From JBBDMC01 sp963826055 (GTDB taxonomy: Bacteria; Pseudomonadota; Alphaproteobacteria; Rhizobiales; Kaistiaceae), in the NCBI GenBank assembly GCA_963826055.1, contig CAWGVO010000006.1, positions 263,567 through 327,566 on the forward strand: DNA of 64,000 bases, read 5' to 3'. Made by a program: the position numbers and the translations under genes. Of this stretch, positions 9,991 through 18,451 are shown in pieces. The stretch's first letter is position 1, and each line of letters starts with the position of its first letter. Under the pieces are notes generated by a model, which was not told where the DNA came from, ran no database searches, and saw nothing but the letters and a program-made list of their open reading frames with translations.

Positions 9991-10500
9991 GTGAACTGGA
10001 TTTCCCGGATTGGCTGGCCGGCGGTGGCGTGTGTCGCCCTCATGCTTCAATTGGCGCCGGCGAGCGCCCAATCCGCCAATCAGGCGCCGCCGCCCGATAA
10101 CTGGGCGATCGGCTGCACCGCCGCCGCGCGCAACCAGCCGCTCGACTGCTCGATCGTTCAACGCGCCATCGATTCAGGCAGCGGCCGCCTGGTTGCGATG
10201 GTACGGGTGCGCATTCCGCCCGACAGCAAATCCCCGGTCATGCTCGTCCAGATGCCGCTCGGCGTCTATCTCCCGGCCAAGCTTGCCCTTGCCGTCGACG
10301 GCGCCGCGCTCGGCTCGCTGGAGTTCCAGACCTGCGACCAGGCCGGTTGCTACGCCGGCGCGCCCGTCTCCGACAGCCTTCTCTCCGCCCTGCTCAAGGG
10401 GCAGACCCTCAGCCTGACCGTCCAGGACCAGGCGCACAAGCCGCAGACGGTGCCGATCACCCTGATCGGGTTCGGCAAGGCCTACGGCGGCATCCAGTAG
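9991..10500 (+). CDS. IalB-family secreted protein (invasion-associated locus B)
   Basis: About 169 residues: a signal peptide (WPAVACVALMLQLAPASAQS), then the IalB domain with two pairs of cysteines (IGCTAAARNQPLDC and CDQAGCYAG), which probably form disulfides, and the VRVRIPPDS and MPLGVYLP strands. IalB proteins are periplasmic or outer-membrane proteins of Rhizobiales; the name comes from Bartonella, and most members have no proven role in invasion. The start is a GTG preceded closely by GAGGTGA; an upstream in-frame ATG at 9934 would lengthen the leader. The 3' end overlaps the convergent uxuB gene by 19 bases. Confidence 0.8.
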   Translation: MNWISRIGWPAVACVALMLQLAPASAQSANQAPPPDNWAIGCTAAARNQPLDCSIVQRAIDSGSGRLVAMVRVRIPPDSKSPVMLVQMPLGVYLPAKLALAVDGAALGSLEFQTCDQAGCYAGAPVSDSLLSALLKGQTLSLTVQDQAHKPQTVPITLIGFGKAYGGIQ

Positions 10501-11941
10501 TCATCATCGATTGCGGCAAGCGCTGCGACCACGAGATCACCGAAGCGGGCAAGGTCCCCGTCGGCGAAGATGGCATCGAGCGCGAACACCGCCTTCACCG
10601 CCGCCGCCGGCTCGGCCGGCGCGACGGCAGTGCGGAGCGACGAGGCAAGCGGATCGTTGATCGCGAACGCTCGCGTGCGCCGCCCGCGATGAGCTGCCAG
10701 CAGCGAATCCACGCGGCGATGACGGTGGCGATGGCAACGGGCGCCCTGCCCGCCGCAACGAGATCGCGCGCCGCCGGCAGGAGGCGCTGGGGCAGCTTCT
10801 GCGAACCGTCGCCGGCGATCTGCGCGAGCTGGTGGCGCATGCGCGGATTGGCGAAACGCTCGTGCAGTTGGCCGAGATAGCCGCGGGGATCCAGTCCCGC
10901 CGAAACGGCCAGCGTGGCGCCCAGCTCGTCGGTCGCCAGACGCGTCACGAAGCGCTTGAGGGCCGGATCGGCGAACGCGCCGGCAACCGTATCGTGCCCG
11001 GCGACAAGCCCGAGATACGCCAGCGCGGAATGCGATCCGTTGAGGAGCTTGAGCTTCATCTCCTCCCACGGCGCCACATCGCCGACGAACGTCACGTCGG
11101 GCGAGGTGAGCGGCGGCCGGCCAAGCGAAAAATCGTCCTCGATCACCCACTGGCCGAACGGCTCGCCGATCACAGGCCACGCGTCGTCGTAGCCGCACCG
11201 GGCGTTCACCTCGTGAATGTCGTCGGTCGTCGTCTTCGGCACGATCCGGTCGACCATGGTCGACGGGCAGACCAGAAGATCCTCGAGCCAGCGCGCCAGC
11301 GACGGATCGACCAGTCGGGCGTAGTCGATGATGACCGAGCGCGTCACCGCGCCGTTGCCGCGCAGGTTGTCGCAACTCATGACCGTGAACGGGGCGAGCC
11401 CTGCGGCCCGGCGCCGGGCGAGACCAGCGACGATCACCCCCGGCATCGACAGCGGCGGCGCGCCCGCCTCGACCTCGGCGACAACGGCCGGATTGGCGGC
11501 ATCGAGGCCGCGGGCGCCGGCGCCGAGACAGTAGCCCGCCTCGGTGACCGTGAGGCTGACAAGCCGCGTCGCCGGATCGGCGAGACGGGCAACCACTGCT
11601 TCCGGATCACGCGGCGCCACCAGCGTCTCGACAATGCTGCCGATGACGCGGAACGAATCCGCATCCGGCGCCCGCGTGATCAGGGTGTAGAGATTGTCCT
11701 GCGGCGACAGCGCGTCGTGGGTCGCGGCACTTCGCAGGCTGACGCCGACGATACCCCAGCTTGGATCGGCCGCGAGCGCGTCATCGACGTAGACCGCCTG
11801 ATGGGCGCGGTGGAAAGCGCCGACGCCGAGGTGAACGATGCCCGGCCGGACGCCGCTTCGGTCGAATGCGGGCCATCGCACCGCCCGCGGCGCCGACCCG
11901 GCGAGGCTCCCCGCCAGCCGCGGCAGCCCCGGCGCGCTCAC
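10482..11941 (-). CDS. uxuB: Fructuronate reductase / mannitol dehydrogenase family (frameshifted near 3' end)
   Basis: About 485 residues of the long-chain mannitol dehydrogenase family. The N-terminal Rossmann part has VHLGVGAFHRAHQAVY. The catalytic region has TVTEAGYC, MSCDNLRGNG, CPSTMVDRIVPKT and the Lys-containing KLKLLNGSHSALAY. Near 10670 the frame changes; the ending AFAINDPLASSL...FALDAIFADGDLARFGDL is in another frame, here needing one missing base (or two extra). Neighbours (TRAP transporter upstream, manD and uxaC opposite) make reduction of fructuronate or tagaturonate to mannonate or altronate the best role; mannitol 2-dehydrogenase is the alternative. It is the last gene of the dctP-Q-M operon, starting with GTG 9 bp after dctM. 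Confidence 0.85.
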
Positions 11942-11950
11942 CGTGTCGTC

Positions 11951-13228
11951 TCAGAAGACAGAGCGCGGAATGAACAGGACCAGACCGGGCAGGAAGATGA
12001 GGACCGACACCAGCACGAGGACGGCCAACACGAACGGCATCGATTCGACAACGTATTCTCCGACATCGCAATCGAGCAGGCTGCACACCGTATACATGGC
12101 CACGCCCACTGGGGGCGTCATCGACCCGAGCGTGACGATGATCATCATCAGCACACCGAAGTGCACCGGATCAATCCCCAGATGCTGGATGATGGGCACA
12201 AAGATCGGCGTCAGCAGCAGCACCAGCACCGTACTCTCGACAAACAACCCGGCGATGAACAGCATGAACAGGATCAGCGCGAAGACCACCGTCGGGTTCT
12301 GCGACAGGCCGAGCATCCCCTGGGCGATCGACTGCGGCATCTGCTCGAAGATGATGGCGTAGCCGATCATGCCGGACATCAGGATGATCAGCATGATCAT
12401 GCCGATATCCTGGATGGCGTCCTCGAAGGCCTTGAGCAGCTTGGCGACGCTGAGCTGGCGATGGATGAACAGGCCGACCACGATCGCGTAGACGACGGCG
12501 AAGGCGCCGACTTCGGATGGCGTGAACAGGCCGCCGCGGATGGAGACCACCAGCAGCACCGGAAATGCGAGCGCGTACTTGGCGTCGTTGGTGGCACGCG
12601 CCACCGACCTGAACGTCGGAGGTGTGGCGTCCTCGCTGCGGTAGCCGCGCCGGCGGGCAACCAGCCAGGCGGTGAACATCAGCACCGCCATCATCAGCAG
12701 CCCCGGCACGATGCCAGCGAGGAACAACTGACCGATGGATACGCCGCCGACGTAGCCATAAAGAATGAGGCCGAGGCTCGGCGGTATCGTCGCGGTAATC
12801 AGCGAACCGACCGCGATGACCGCGGCAGTGTAGCCCTTGGCGTAGCCTTCGCCGATCATGGTCGGGCCAAGGATGCGCGCCTCCATGGCCGCATCGGCCA
12901 CCGCCGAGCCCGACACGCCACCCATCAGCGTCGACAACACCACCGCCACCTGGGCGAGGCCGCCCGCCATCCAGCCCACCGATATCTTGGAGAAACGGAA
13001 CAGCCGCTCGGTGATGCCGCTCTCGTTCATCAGGTGGCCGGCGAGCACGAAGAACGGCACCGCCAGCAGCGGGAAGCTCTGCGAGACGCTGGCGATCTTC
13101 TGGACGCCGATCGCGGTCGACAGCACCGGCGAGGTGAGGAAATAGAGGAAGCCGGCGAGGCCGATGGTGAAGGCGACCGGCAGCCCGAGGATGAGCAGCG
13201 CGAAGAAGAGGGCGATCATGGCCGTCAC
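11951..13228 (-). CDS. dctM: TRAP transporter large permease (DctM)
   Basis: 425 residues with about 12 hydrophobic segments, beginning FFALLILGLPVAFTIGLAGF and containing the family blocks MGGVSGSAVADAA, GSLITATIPPS and TPPVGVAMYTVCSL. This is the ion-coupled membrane component of a tripartite ATP-independent periplasmic transporter. The start is a GTG overlapping the dctQ stop; an ATG three codons on is possible. Placement with uronate enzymes points to hexuronates as substrate, but specificity lies in the binding protein and is inferred. Confidence 0.93.
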   Translation of the reverse strand: MTAMIALFFALLILGLPVAFTIGLAGFLYFLTSPVLSTAIGVQKIASVSQSFPLLAVPFFVLAGHLMNESGITERLFRFSKISVGWMAGGLAQVAVVLSTLMGGVSGSAVADAAMEARILGPTMIGEGYAKGYTAAVIAVGSLITATIPPSLGLILYGYVGGVSIGQLFLAGIVPGLLMMAVLMFTAWLVARRRGYRSEDATPPTFRSVARATNDAKYALAFPVLLVVSIRGGLFTPSEVGAFAVVYAIVVGLFIHRQLSVAKLLKAFEDAIQDIGMIMLIILMSGMIGYAIIFEQMPQSIAQGMLGLSQNPTVVFALILFMLFIAGLFVESTVLVLLLTPIFVPIIQHLGIDPVHFGVLMMIIVTLGSMTPPVGVAMYTVCSLLDCDVGEYVVESMPFVLAVLVLVSVLIFLPGLVLFIPRSVF

Positions 13229-13738
13229 AGGCCGGCCTCCTCGTCGATCGGCACCTTGGTGAAGACGAGGCGGCCGCGGCGGCCCGCTTCACGCACCGCC
13301 TCGATCGCGTTGACCACGATGGTCATGATCAGGAGCACGCTGCCGACCGGCACGGCGATGGTGACGAAGGCGTAGGGGATGCCGCTGTCGCCGAACAGGC
13401 GCTGGCGGTTCAGCAGCATCAGCCTCGTGCCCTCGAAGGTGAGCGCGGCCAGGAAGGCGATCACCACCACCGCCAGCACCAGCTCGACGATGAGCCGGGC
13501 CCGCAAGCCGAGCGACGCGGATGGCGAGATCGACGCCGAGGTGGCTGCGCTGCCTCAGCGCCCGGTTGGCGCCGAAGAAGCACAGCCAGATGAACAGCAG
13601 CTGCGCCAGGTCCACCGACCAGATCAGCGGCCGGTCGAAGAAGCGCATGATGCTGGCGATGAAAACCAGAACGACGATGGCAGCCAGCAAAGCGATGGCG
13701 ACCGAGCGTTCGAGGCGTGACAGAAAGACCTTGGGCAT
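13225..13738 (-). CDS. dctQ: TRAP transporter small permease (DctQ), frameshifted
   Basis: About 170 residues with four membrane helices. The first half (ERSVAIALLAAIVVLVFIA, then WSVDLAQLLFIWLCFFGANRAL) and the second half (RARLIVELVLAVVVIAFLAAL and YAFVTIAVPVGSVLL) are in different frames; dropping one base near 13507 joins them into a normal DctQ. The start follows a GGCAGGTC site. It lies between dctP and dctM and overlaps dctM by four bases. Confidence 0.88.
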
Positions 13739-13768
13739 GGATGACCTGCCAACGGTCCTCATGCGGGA

Positions 13769-13803
13769 GGCGGTGGCCCGGCATCTTGGCCGGAACCACC
13801 GCC
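13769..13803 (-). terminator. Hairpin between dctP and dctQ
   Basis: An 8-bp perfect outer stem (GGCGGTGG with CCACCGCC) encloses a smaller GC-rich stem. It sits in the 85-bp gap between dctP and dctQ. It could protect the dctP message or cause partial termination, giving more binding protein than permease. No T-run is visible, so its role is inferred. Confidence 0.4.
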
Positions 13804-13823
13804 CTAGGGCAGGACTTCCAGCG

Positions 13824-14804
13824 TCAGTTACCGGCCGCTATGGCGCGCAGCTTGTCGCGGAGATCGCCATAACCGAGCTTATCGTATACCGGCGCGGTTG
13901 CTTCGCGGAACGGCGTGACATCGATTTCGCTGACGGTGACGCCCTTGGCGGCCATCGCCTGCTCGTCGGTGGACAGAACCGCCTCGGTGCCGTGCGAGGC
14001 GATATCGCCCGCCTTCAGCGATTCCTCACGCAGCGCCGTCTGGATGTCGGGCGGCAGGCTGTCGAACCATCCGCCGCTGGTCACCAGCCCGGTGATCAGG
14101 TTGATGTGGCCGGTCTTGGTGATGTACTTGATCACCTCGTAGAGCTTGGCACCGTAGGTCGCGGGGTCCTGCGCCTCGGCACCGTCGATGACGTGCTGCT
14201 GGAGACCGCTATAGACCTCGGTCCACCCCATCGGGGTCGGCGTCGCGCCCATGGCCTTGATCGTCTCCATCCACACCGGCGCGCCCGGCGTGCGCATGCG
14301 GATGCCCTTGAGGTCGGCCGGCGTCTTGACCGGCACGTTGGTCAAGAGATGGCGCTCACCCTGCCACCAGTTGAAGGAAAGGATCTGCAGGCCGGCGGTA
14401 TCGTGCAGCTTCTTCACCCACCCCTCGAACATGTCGGAGGTGACGACCTTGCGCATTCCGTCGTAGCCGCTGGCGAGGAACGGCGCGCCGAGCACGCCCA
14501 GTTCGTTGACGTAGACAGCCAGGCGCCCGCCATCGACCACCACCGCTACCGGAGCGCCGGTGCGCGCCTGCTCCAGCACGTCCTCGTCCTTGCCGAGCTG
14601 CGAGCTGGGGAAAAGCTTGACCTCGAAGGCGCCGTTGGTGCGCGCCGCCATGTTGTCGCGGAACGCCTCGAGCCCCTTGTAGAGGGGGTCGTCGGTCGTC
14701 AGCGCCGTGTTGACGTTGAGGGTGTAGTCGGCAGCGCTCGCGGCACCGACAATCAAGCCGATTGCCGCGGCCGATACGGTCAGGAATGTTGACAGTTGTC
14801 GCAT
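13824..14804 (-). CDS. dctP: TRAP transporter solute-binding protein (DctP family)
   Basis: 326 residues, signal peptide ending GLIVGAASAA, then the DctP fold with the typical blocks LFPSSQLGKDEDVLEQ, LKGIRMRTPGAPVW (Arg that usually pairs with the substrate carboxylate), MGWTEVYSGLQQHVIDGAEA and an INLITGLVTSGGWFDSLP segment. A strong GGGAGGA precedes the start. It is the first gene of dctP-Q-M-uxuB and divergent from the GntR regulator. Known DctP proteins bind carboxylates; context suggests a hexuronate. Confidence 0.92.
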   Translation of the reverse strand: MRQLSTFLTVSAAAIGLIVGAASAADYTLNVNTALTTDDPLYKGLEAFRDNMAARTNGAFEVKLFPSSQLGKDEDVLEQARTGAPVAVVVDGGRLAVYVNELGVLGAPFLASGYDGMRKVVTSDMFEGWVKKLHDTAGLQILSFNWWQGERHLLTNVPVKTPADLKGIRMRTPGAPVWMETIKAMGATPTPMGWTEVYSGLQQHVIDGAEAQDPATYGAKLYEVIKYITKTGHINLITGLVTSGGWFDSLPPDIQTALREESLKAGDIASHGTEAVLSTDEQAMAAKGVTVSEIDVTPFREATAPVYDKLGYGDLRDKLRAIAAGN

Positions 14805-14871
14805 GATTTCCTCCCTATTCAGCCATGCGCGGGACCGCCTTACTCCCGGCGAGCCGGCATTGCGTGCTGAT

Positions 14872-14887
14872 TAGTATGGTAGTATGA
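14872..14887. promoter_or_regulatory. TAGTATG direct repeat in the dctP / GntR divergent region
   Basis: TAGTATG occurs twice, eight bases apart (14872 and 14880), immediately upstream of the GntR start and in front of dctP. The element TAGTATGA followed by GACC three bases later recurs upstream of ytfQ (18342). This is a candidate binding site for the GntR regulator at 14911 or for the one at 23039; no experimental support can be seen from sequence. Confidence 0.45.
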
Positions 14888-14910
14888 CAGACCTTGTCAA
14901 TGGAGGCGAC

Positions 14911-15618
14911 ATGACTGTCGAATGGCTGCCGACCGCTAAGGACGCGCCTGAGGTGCGGTCCACGATTGCCACGCGCGTTTACAGCGCGCTGCGCGAGGCG
15001 ATCGTCACCATGCGGTTGCTGCCGGGGAATTCGCTGTCGGAAGCGGAGGTGGCCAAGCAGATGGGCACCTCGCGCCAGCCGGTGCGCGAGGCCTTCATCA
15101 AGCTGTCCGAGATCGGCCTCGTCGACATCATCCCGCAGCGCGGCACCTACGTCGTCAAGATCTCCGCCCGTGACGTGGAGAACGCTCGCTTCATCCGCGA
15201 GGCCGTCGAGGTGGCGATCGCGCAAAGGGCCTGTGAGCGGGCGACCGCGAGCGACATTGCCGGGATCAATCAATTGATCGCGGGGCAGGTGCGCGCCGCC
15301 GAGTCCTCCGATCAGCAGCGCTTCCTCCAGCTCGACGACGGCTTTCATCAGGCGATCGCCTTGAGCGCCGACTGCCTGTTCGGCTGGGGCATCGTCGAGG
15401 ACCTCAAGGCGCAGATGGACCGCGTCCGTTTTCTGAGCCTCCCCGAAGCGACGCCGATCGAGAAGCTGATCGACCAGCATCGCCGCATCGCCGCCGCCAT
15501 CGCCGCCCGCGACCCCGACGAGGCGGCCGCGGCCATGCGCGAACACCTGTCGGAGATCATCAAATCGCTGCCCAAGCTCTCCCGCCGCCATGCGGAACTT
15601 TTTTCCGCGGTGGAGTAG
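14911..15618 (+). CDS. GntR/FadR-family transcriptional regulator (FCD domain)
   Basis: 235 residues. The N-terminal winged helix is at about residues 20-85 (SLSEAEVAKQMGTSRQPVREA then RGTYVV in the wing), followed by an FCD effector domain with the metal-site residues in DDGFHQAI and DQHRRIAAAIAARDPDEA. Such regulators usually repress neighbouring sugar-acid genes and are released by a pathway acid. The chosen ATG has GGAGG eight bases upstream; an earlier in-frame ATG at 14884 has no ribosome site. It lies between divergent dctP and the downstream manD-uxaC, so it probably controls both arms of the uronate locus. Confidence 0.88.
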   Translation: MTVEWLPTAKDAPEVRSTIATRVYSALREAIVTMRLLPGNSLSEAEVAKQMGTSRQPVREAFIKLSEIGLVDIIPQRGTYVVKISARDVENARFIREAVEVAIAQRACERATASDIAGINQLIAGQVRAAESSDQQRFLQLDDGFHQAIALSADCLFGWGIVEDLKAQMDRVRFLSLPEATPIEKLIDQHRRIAAAIAARDPDEAAAAMREHLSEIIKSLPKLSRRHAELFSAVE

Positions 15619-15658
15619 AACAGGGCCGATGCCGACCCCGCCAGCCAGGATGTAGCCA

Positions 15659-16867
15659 TTGAAGATCACCGACGCGCGCGTCATCGTCAGCTCGCCGGGG
15701 CGCAATTTCGTCACTCTCAAGATCGAGACCGCCGATGGCATCCACGGTCTCGGCGACGCCACGCTGAACGGGCGCGAGCTGGCCGTGGCCAGCTATCTTC
15801 AGGACCATGTGGTGCCGTGCCTGATCGGGCGCGATGCGCGGCGGATCGAGGACATCTGGCAGTACCTCTATCGTGGTGCCTACTGGCGCCGCGGGCCGGT
15901 GACCATGACCGCCATCTCCGCCGTTGACGTGGCGCTGTGGGACATCAAGGGCAAGGCGGCGGGGATGCCGCTCTACCAGCTCCTCGGCGGGCGCAGCCGC
16001 GATGGCGTCCTCGTTTACGGCCACGCCGGCGGCAAGACTCTCGACGACGCGATGAAAGCGATCGCGTGCTACCGCGAGGCGGGCTTCCGCGCCATCCGTG
16101 TCCAGTCGGGCCTGCCCAATTTCGAGAAGGTCTACGGCGTCGGCAGCGGCGCCCACCACTACGAGCCGGCCCAGCCCGGATTGCCGCCTGAGGAGCGCTG
16201 GTCGACGGCCGACTACATGCGCTTCGTGCCCACTCTCTTCGCCGACGCGCGCAAGAATTTCGGCGACTCCGTGCACCTGCTCCACGACATTCACCATCGC
16301 CTGTCGCCGAACGAGGCAGCCCGCGTCGGCCAGGACCTCGAGCCCTACCGCCTGTTCTGGCTGGAGGACCCGACCCCGGCCGACAACCAGGCCGGCTTTC
16401 GCCTGATCCGCCAGCGCACCACGACGCCGCTCGCCGCCGGCGAGGTTTTCAACTCGGTGTGGGACATGAAGCAGCTTATCGAGGAGCAGCTCATCGACTA
16501 CGTGCGCACCTCCGTCACCCACGCCGGCGGCGTCACCCACATGCGCACCATCGCGTCGCTCGCCGCCCTCAACCAGGTACGCACCGGCTTTCACGGCGCC
16601 ACCGACCTGTCGCCGGTCTCGCTCGGCGCCGCGCTTCACTTCGACACCTGGGCGCCGAATTTCGGCATCCAGGAATACATGGAGCACGAACCGCTCACAG
16701 GCGAAGTGTTCAGGCACGACCATCGTTTCGTCGACGGATACCTCGTCGTCAGCGAGGCGCCGGGCCACGGCGTCGACATCGACGAGGACAAGGCCGCCAC
16801 CTTCCCGTATAAACCGGCGTATCTGCCGGTGAACCGGCTGACCGACGGAACGCTCTGGGACTGGTAG
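15659..16867 (+). CDS. manD: D-mannonate dehydratase, enolase superfamily (ManD/RspA type)
   Basis: 402 residues, the same length as characterised ManD enzymes. It converts D-mannonate to 2-keto-3-deoxygluconate. Family blocks: PGRNFVTLKIET, RRIEDIWQYLYRGAYWRRGP, LLHDIHHRLSPNEA (metal Asp and catalytic His), FWLEDPTPADNQ and AAGEVFNS (metal Glu residues), and the C-terminal NFGIQEYMEHE. The start is TTG, set by homology to the MKI start of ManD and an AGGA site upstream. Enolase-type ManD here replaces the unrelated UxuA. It is followed after 2 bp by uxaC. Some ManD homologues have low activity and act on gluconate; the uronate neighbours favour mannonate. Confidence 0.93.
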   Translation: MKITDARVIVSSPGRNFVTLKIETADGIHGLGDATLNGRELAVASYLQDHVVPCLIGRDARRIEDIWQYLYRGAYWRRGPVTMTAISAVDVALWDIKGKAAGMPLYQLLGGRSRDGVLVYGHAGGKTLDDAMKAIACYREAGFRAIRVQSGLPNFEKVYGVGSGAHHYEPAQPGLPPEERWSTADYMRFVPTLFADARKNFGDSVHLLHDIHHRLSPNEAARVGQDLEPYRLFWLEDPTPADNQAGFRLIRQRTTTPLAAGEVFNSVWDMKQLIEEQLIDYVRTSVTHAGGVTHMRTIASLAALNQVRTGFHGATDLSPVSLGAALHFDTWAPNFGIQEYMEHEPLTGEVFRHDHRFVDGYLVVSEAPGHGVDIDEDKAATFPYKPAYLPVNRLTDGTLWDW

Positions 16868-16869
16868 CC

Positions 16870-18285
16870 ATGGCGGACGCGCCCGCCCTCGATCCCAACC
16901 GGCTGTTTGCCAGCGATCCGGTGCATCGGCGCATCGCCCGCGAGCTTCACGAGAGCCTCGACGGGGTGCCGATCATCTCCCCGCACGGCCACTGCGATCC
17001 GGCCTGGTTCGCCAACGATCCCCCCTTTCCCAACCCGGCCGAGCTGCTGATCGTCCCCGACCACTACGTATTCCGGATGCTCTACTCGCGCGGCATCGAC
17101 CTCGATGCTCTCGGCATTCCCCGCCGCGACGGCACCCGCGCCGACGTCGACCCGCGCGACGTCTGGCAGCTCTTCGCCGACAACTGGCACCTGTTCCTCG
17201 GCACCCCGACGCGCCTGTGGTTGGAGCACGTCTTCGTTGAGGTACTCGGCCTCGACCAGCCACTGCGCCCTGACAACGCCGGCGACATCTACGACGCCAT
17301 CGATGCCAGGCTGCGCACGCCCGAGTTCCGGCCGCGCGCCCTTTTCGAGCGCTTCAACATCGAGGTGCTGGCCACCACCGATGCCGCTACCGACGAACTG
17401 GTCCATCACCGGGCTCTCGGCGACGATCCGTGGCAGGGCAGGATCGTGCCGACGTTCCGTCCGGACCAGGTTCTCGACGCGGCAGCGCCCGACTTCGCCG
17501 AAAGCGTGGAGCGGCTCGGCGAACTCGCCGGCGAGAACATCGCCACCTTCGCCGGCTACCTCGACGCGCTGCGCGCGCGGCGCGAATTCTTCCGTTCGCT
17601 CGGCGCCACCGCCACCGACCACGCCGCCGAAACGCCGCAGACGCTCAACCTCGCGCGATCCGAGGCGGAAGGGCTCTACGAGGCGGCCTTGACCGGACCG
17701 TTGACCCCCGCGGACGCCGCCACGTTCCGCGCCCACATGCTGACCGAGATGGCGCGCATGAGCCTCGACGACGGCCTCGTCATGCAGCTCCATGCGGGCG
17801 CCGTGCGCGACCACGACACCGCCCTGCACGCGCGCTACGGCGCCAACATCGGCGCTGACATCCCGCGCGCCGGCGACTACGTCAACGGACTGCGACCGCT
17901 CCTGAACGCAGTCGGCAACAATGTCGGCTTCACTCTGATCCTCTTCACCCTCGACGAGGGAACCTACGCGCGCGAGCTGGCGCCGCTCGCAGGCGTCTAT
18001 CCGTGTCTGCTGCTCGGGCCGCCATGGTGGTTCCACGACAGCCCGGAAGGAATGTTGCGCTATCGCCACCAGGTGACCGAGACCGCGGGCTTCTTCAACA
18101 CCGCCGGCTTCAACGACGACACCCGGGCGTTTCTCTCGATCCCGGCCCGGCACGATGTCGCCCGGCGCATGGACTGCCGGTACCTGGCGGAACTGGTCGC
18201 CGACCACCGCCTTGCCATGGCCGACGCCCGCATGTTGGCCCACGAGTGCGCTTACGGGCTCGCCAAGCGCGCCTATCGGCTTTGA
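16870..18285 (+). CDS. uxaC: Uronate isomerase (glucuronate/galacturonate isomerase)
   Basis: 471 residues of the amidohydrolase-fold uronate isomerase family, converting D-glucuronate to fructuronate and D-galacturonate to tagaturonate. Seen: the HxH metal motif in ISPHGHCDP (about residue 37), the blocks WHLFLGTPTRLWLEH, QLHAGAVRDHDT and GPPWWFHDSPEGM, and the active-site segment TDDTRAFLSIPARHD-like near the end (read as NDDTRAFLSIPARHD). With manD and uxuB it completes glucuronate to 2-keto-3-deoxygluconate. KDG kinase and aldolase are not in the window. Confidence 0.95.
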   Translation: MADAPALDPNRLFASDPVHRRIARELHESLDGVPIISPHGHCDPAWFANDPPFPNPAELLIVPDHYVFRMLYSRGIDLDALGIPRRDGTRADVDPRDVWQLFADNWHLFLGTPTRLWLEHVFVEVLGLDQPLRPDNAGDIYDAIDARLRTPEFRPRALFERFNIEVLATTDAATDELVHHRALGDDPWQGRIVPTFRPDQVLDAAAPDFAESVERLGELAGENIATFAGYLDALRARREFFRSLGATATDHAAETPQTLNLARSEAEGLYEAALTGPLTPADAATFRAHMLTEMARMSLDDGLVMQLHAGAVRDHDTALHARYGANIGADIPRAGDYVNGLRPLLNAVGNNVGFTLILFTLDEGTYARELAPLAGVYPCLLLGPPWWFHDSPEGMLRYRHQVTETAGFFNTAGFNDDTRAFLSIPARHDVARRMDCRYLAELVADHRLAMADARMLAHECAYGLAKRAYRL

Positions 18286-18331
18286 TTCCACCGGCAGCGC
18301 TTTTTCACCCGCATCACCCACTCGCTTCTAT

Positions 18332-18351
18332 AATCATAAAATAGTATGATT
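18332..18351. promoter_or_regulatory. Inverted repeat and TAGTATGA element upstream of ytfQ
   Basis: A perfect 7-bp inverted repeat (AATCATA with TATGATT, 6-bp spacer) in an AT-rich patch about 100 bp before ytfQ. It contains TAGTATGA, the element also found in front of the GntR gene at 14911. This is a probable operator/promoter of the galactofuranose transporter genes, and the shared element hints at co-regulation with the uronate locus. Confidence 0.45.
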
Positions 18352-18451
18352 GACCCGCGTGGGGTAGTCCCCGGTGGGAGGGTGACCGTGTCGACCCGGG
18401 CCGGTGGCGCGCCACAAGGTCAGAACCGTTTAGCTAAATTGGGAGGAATTG

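Noticed and set aside
10832..13375. An 847-codon plus-strand frame opposite uxuB and dctM with many His/Asp/Glu repeats
   Set aside because: Antisense of hydrophobic membrane-protein codons, which produces such polar repeats; no real repeats in the DNA.
18428..18437. TTTAGCTAAA palindrome just before the ytfQ ribosome site as an operator
   Set aside because: Too short and isolated; it occurs only once, whereas the TAGTATGA element is shared between two loci.
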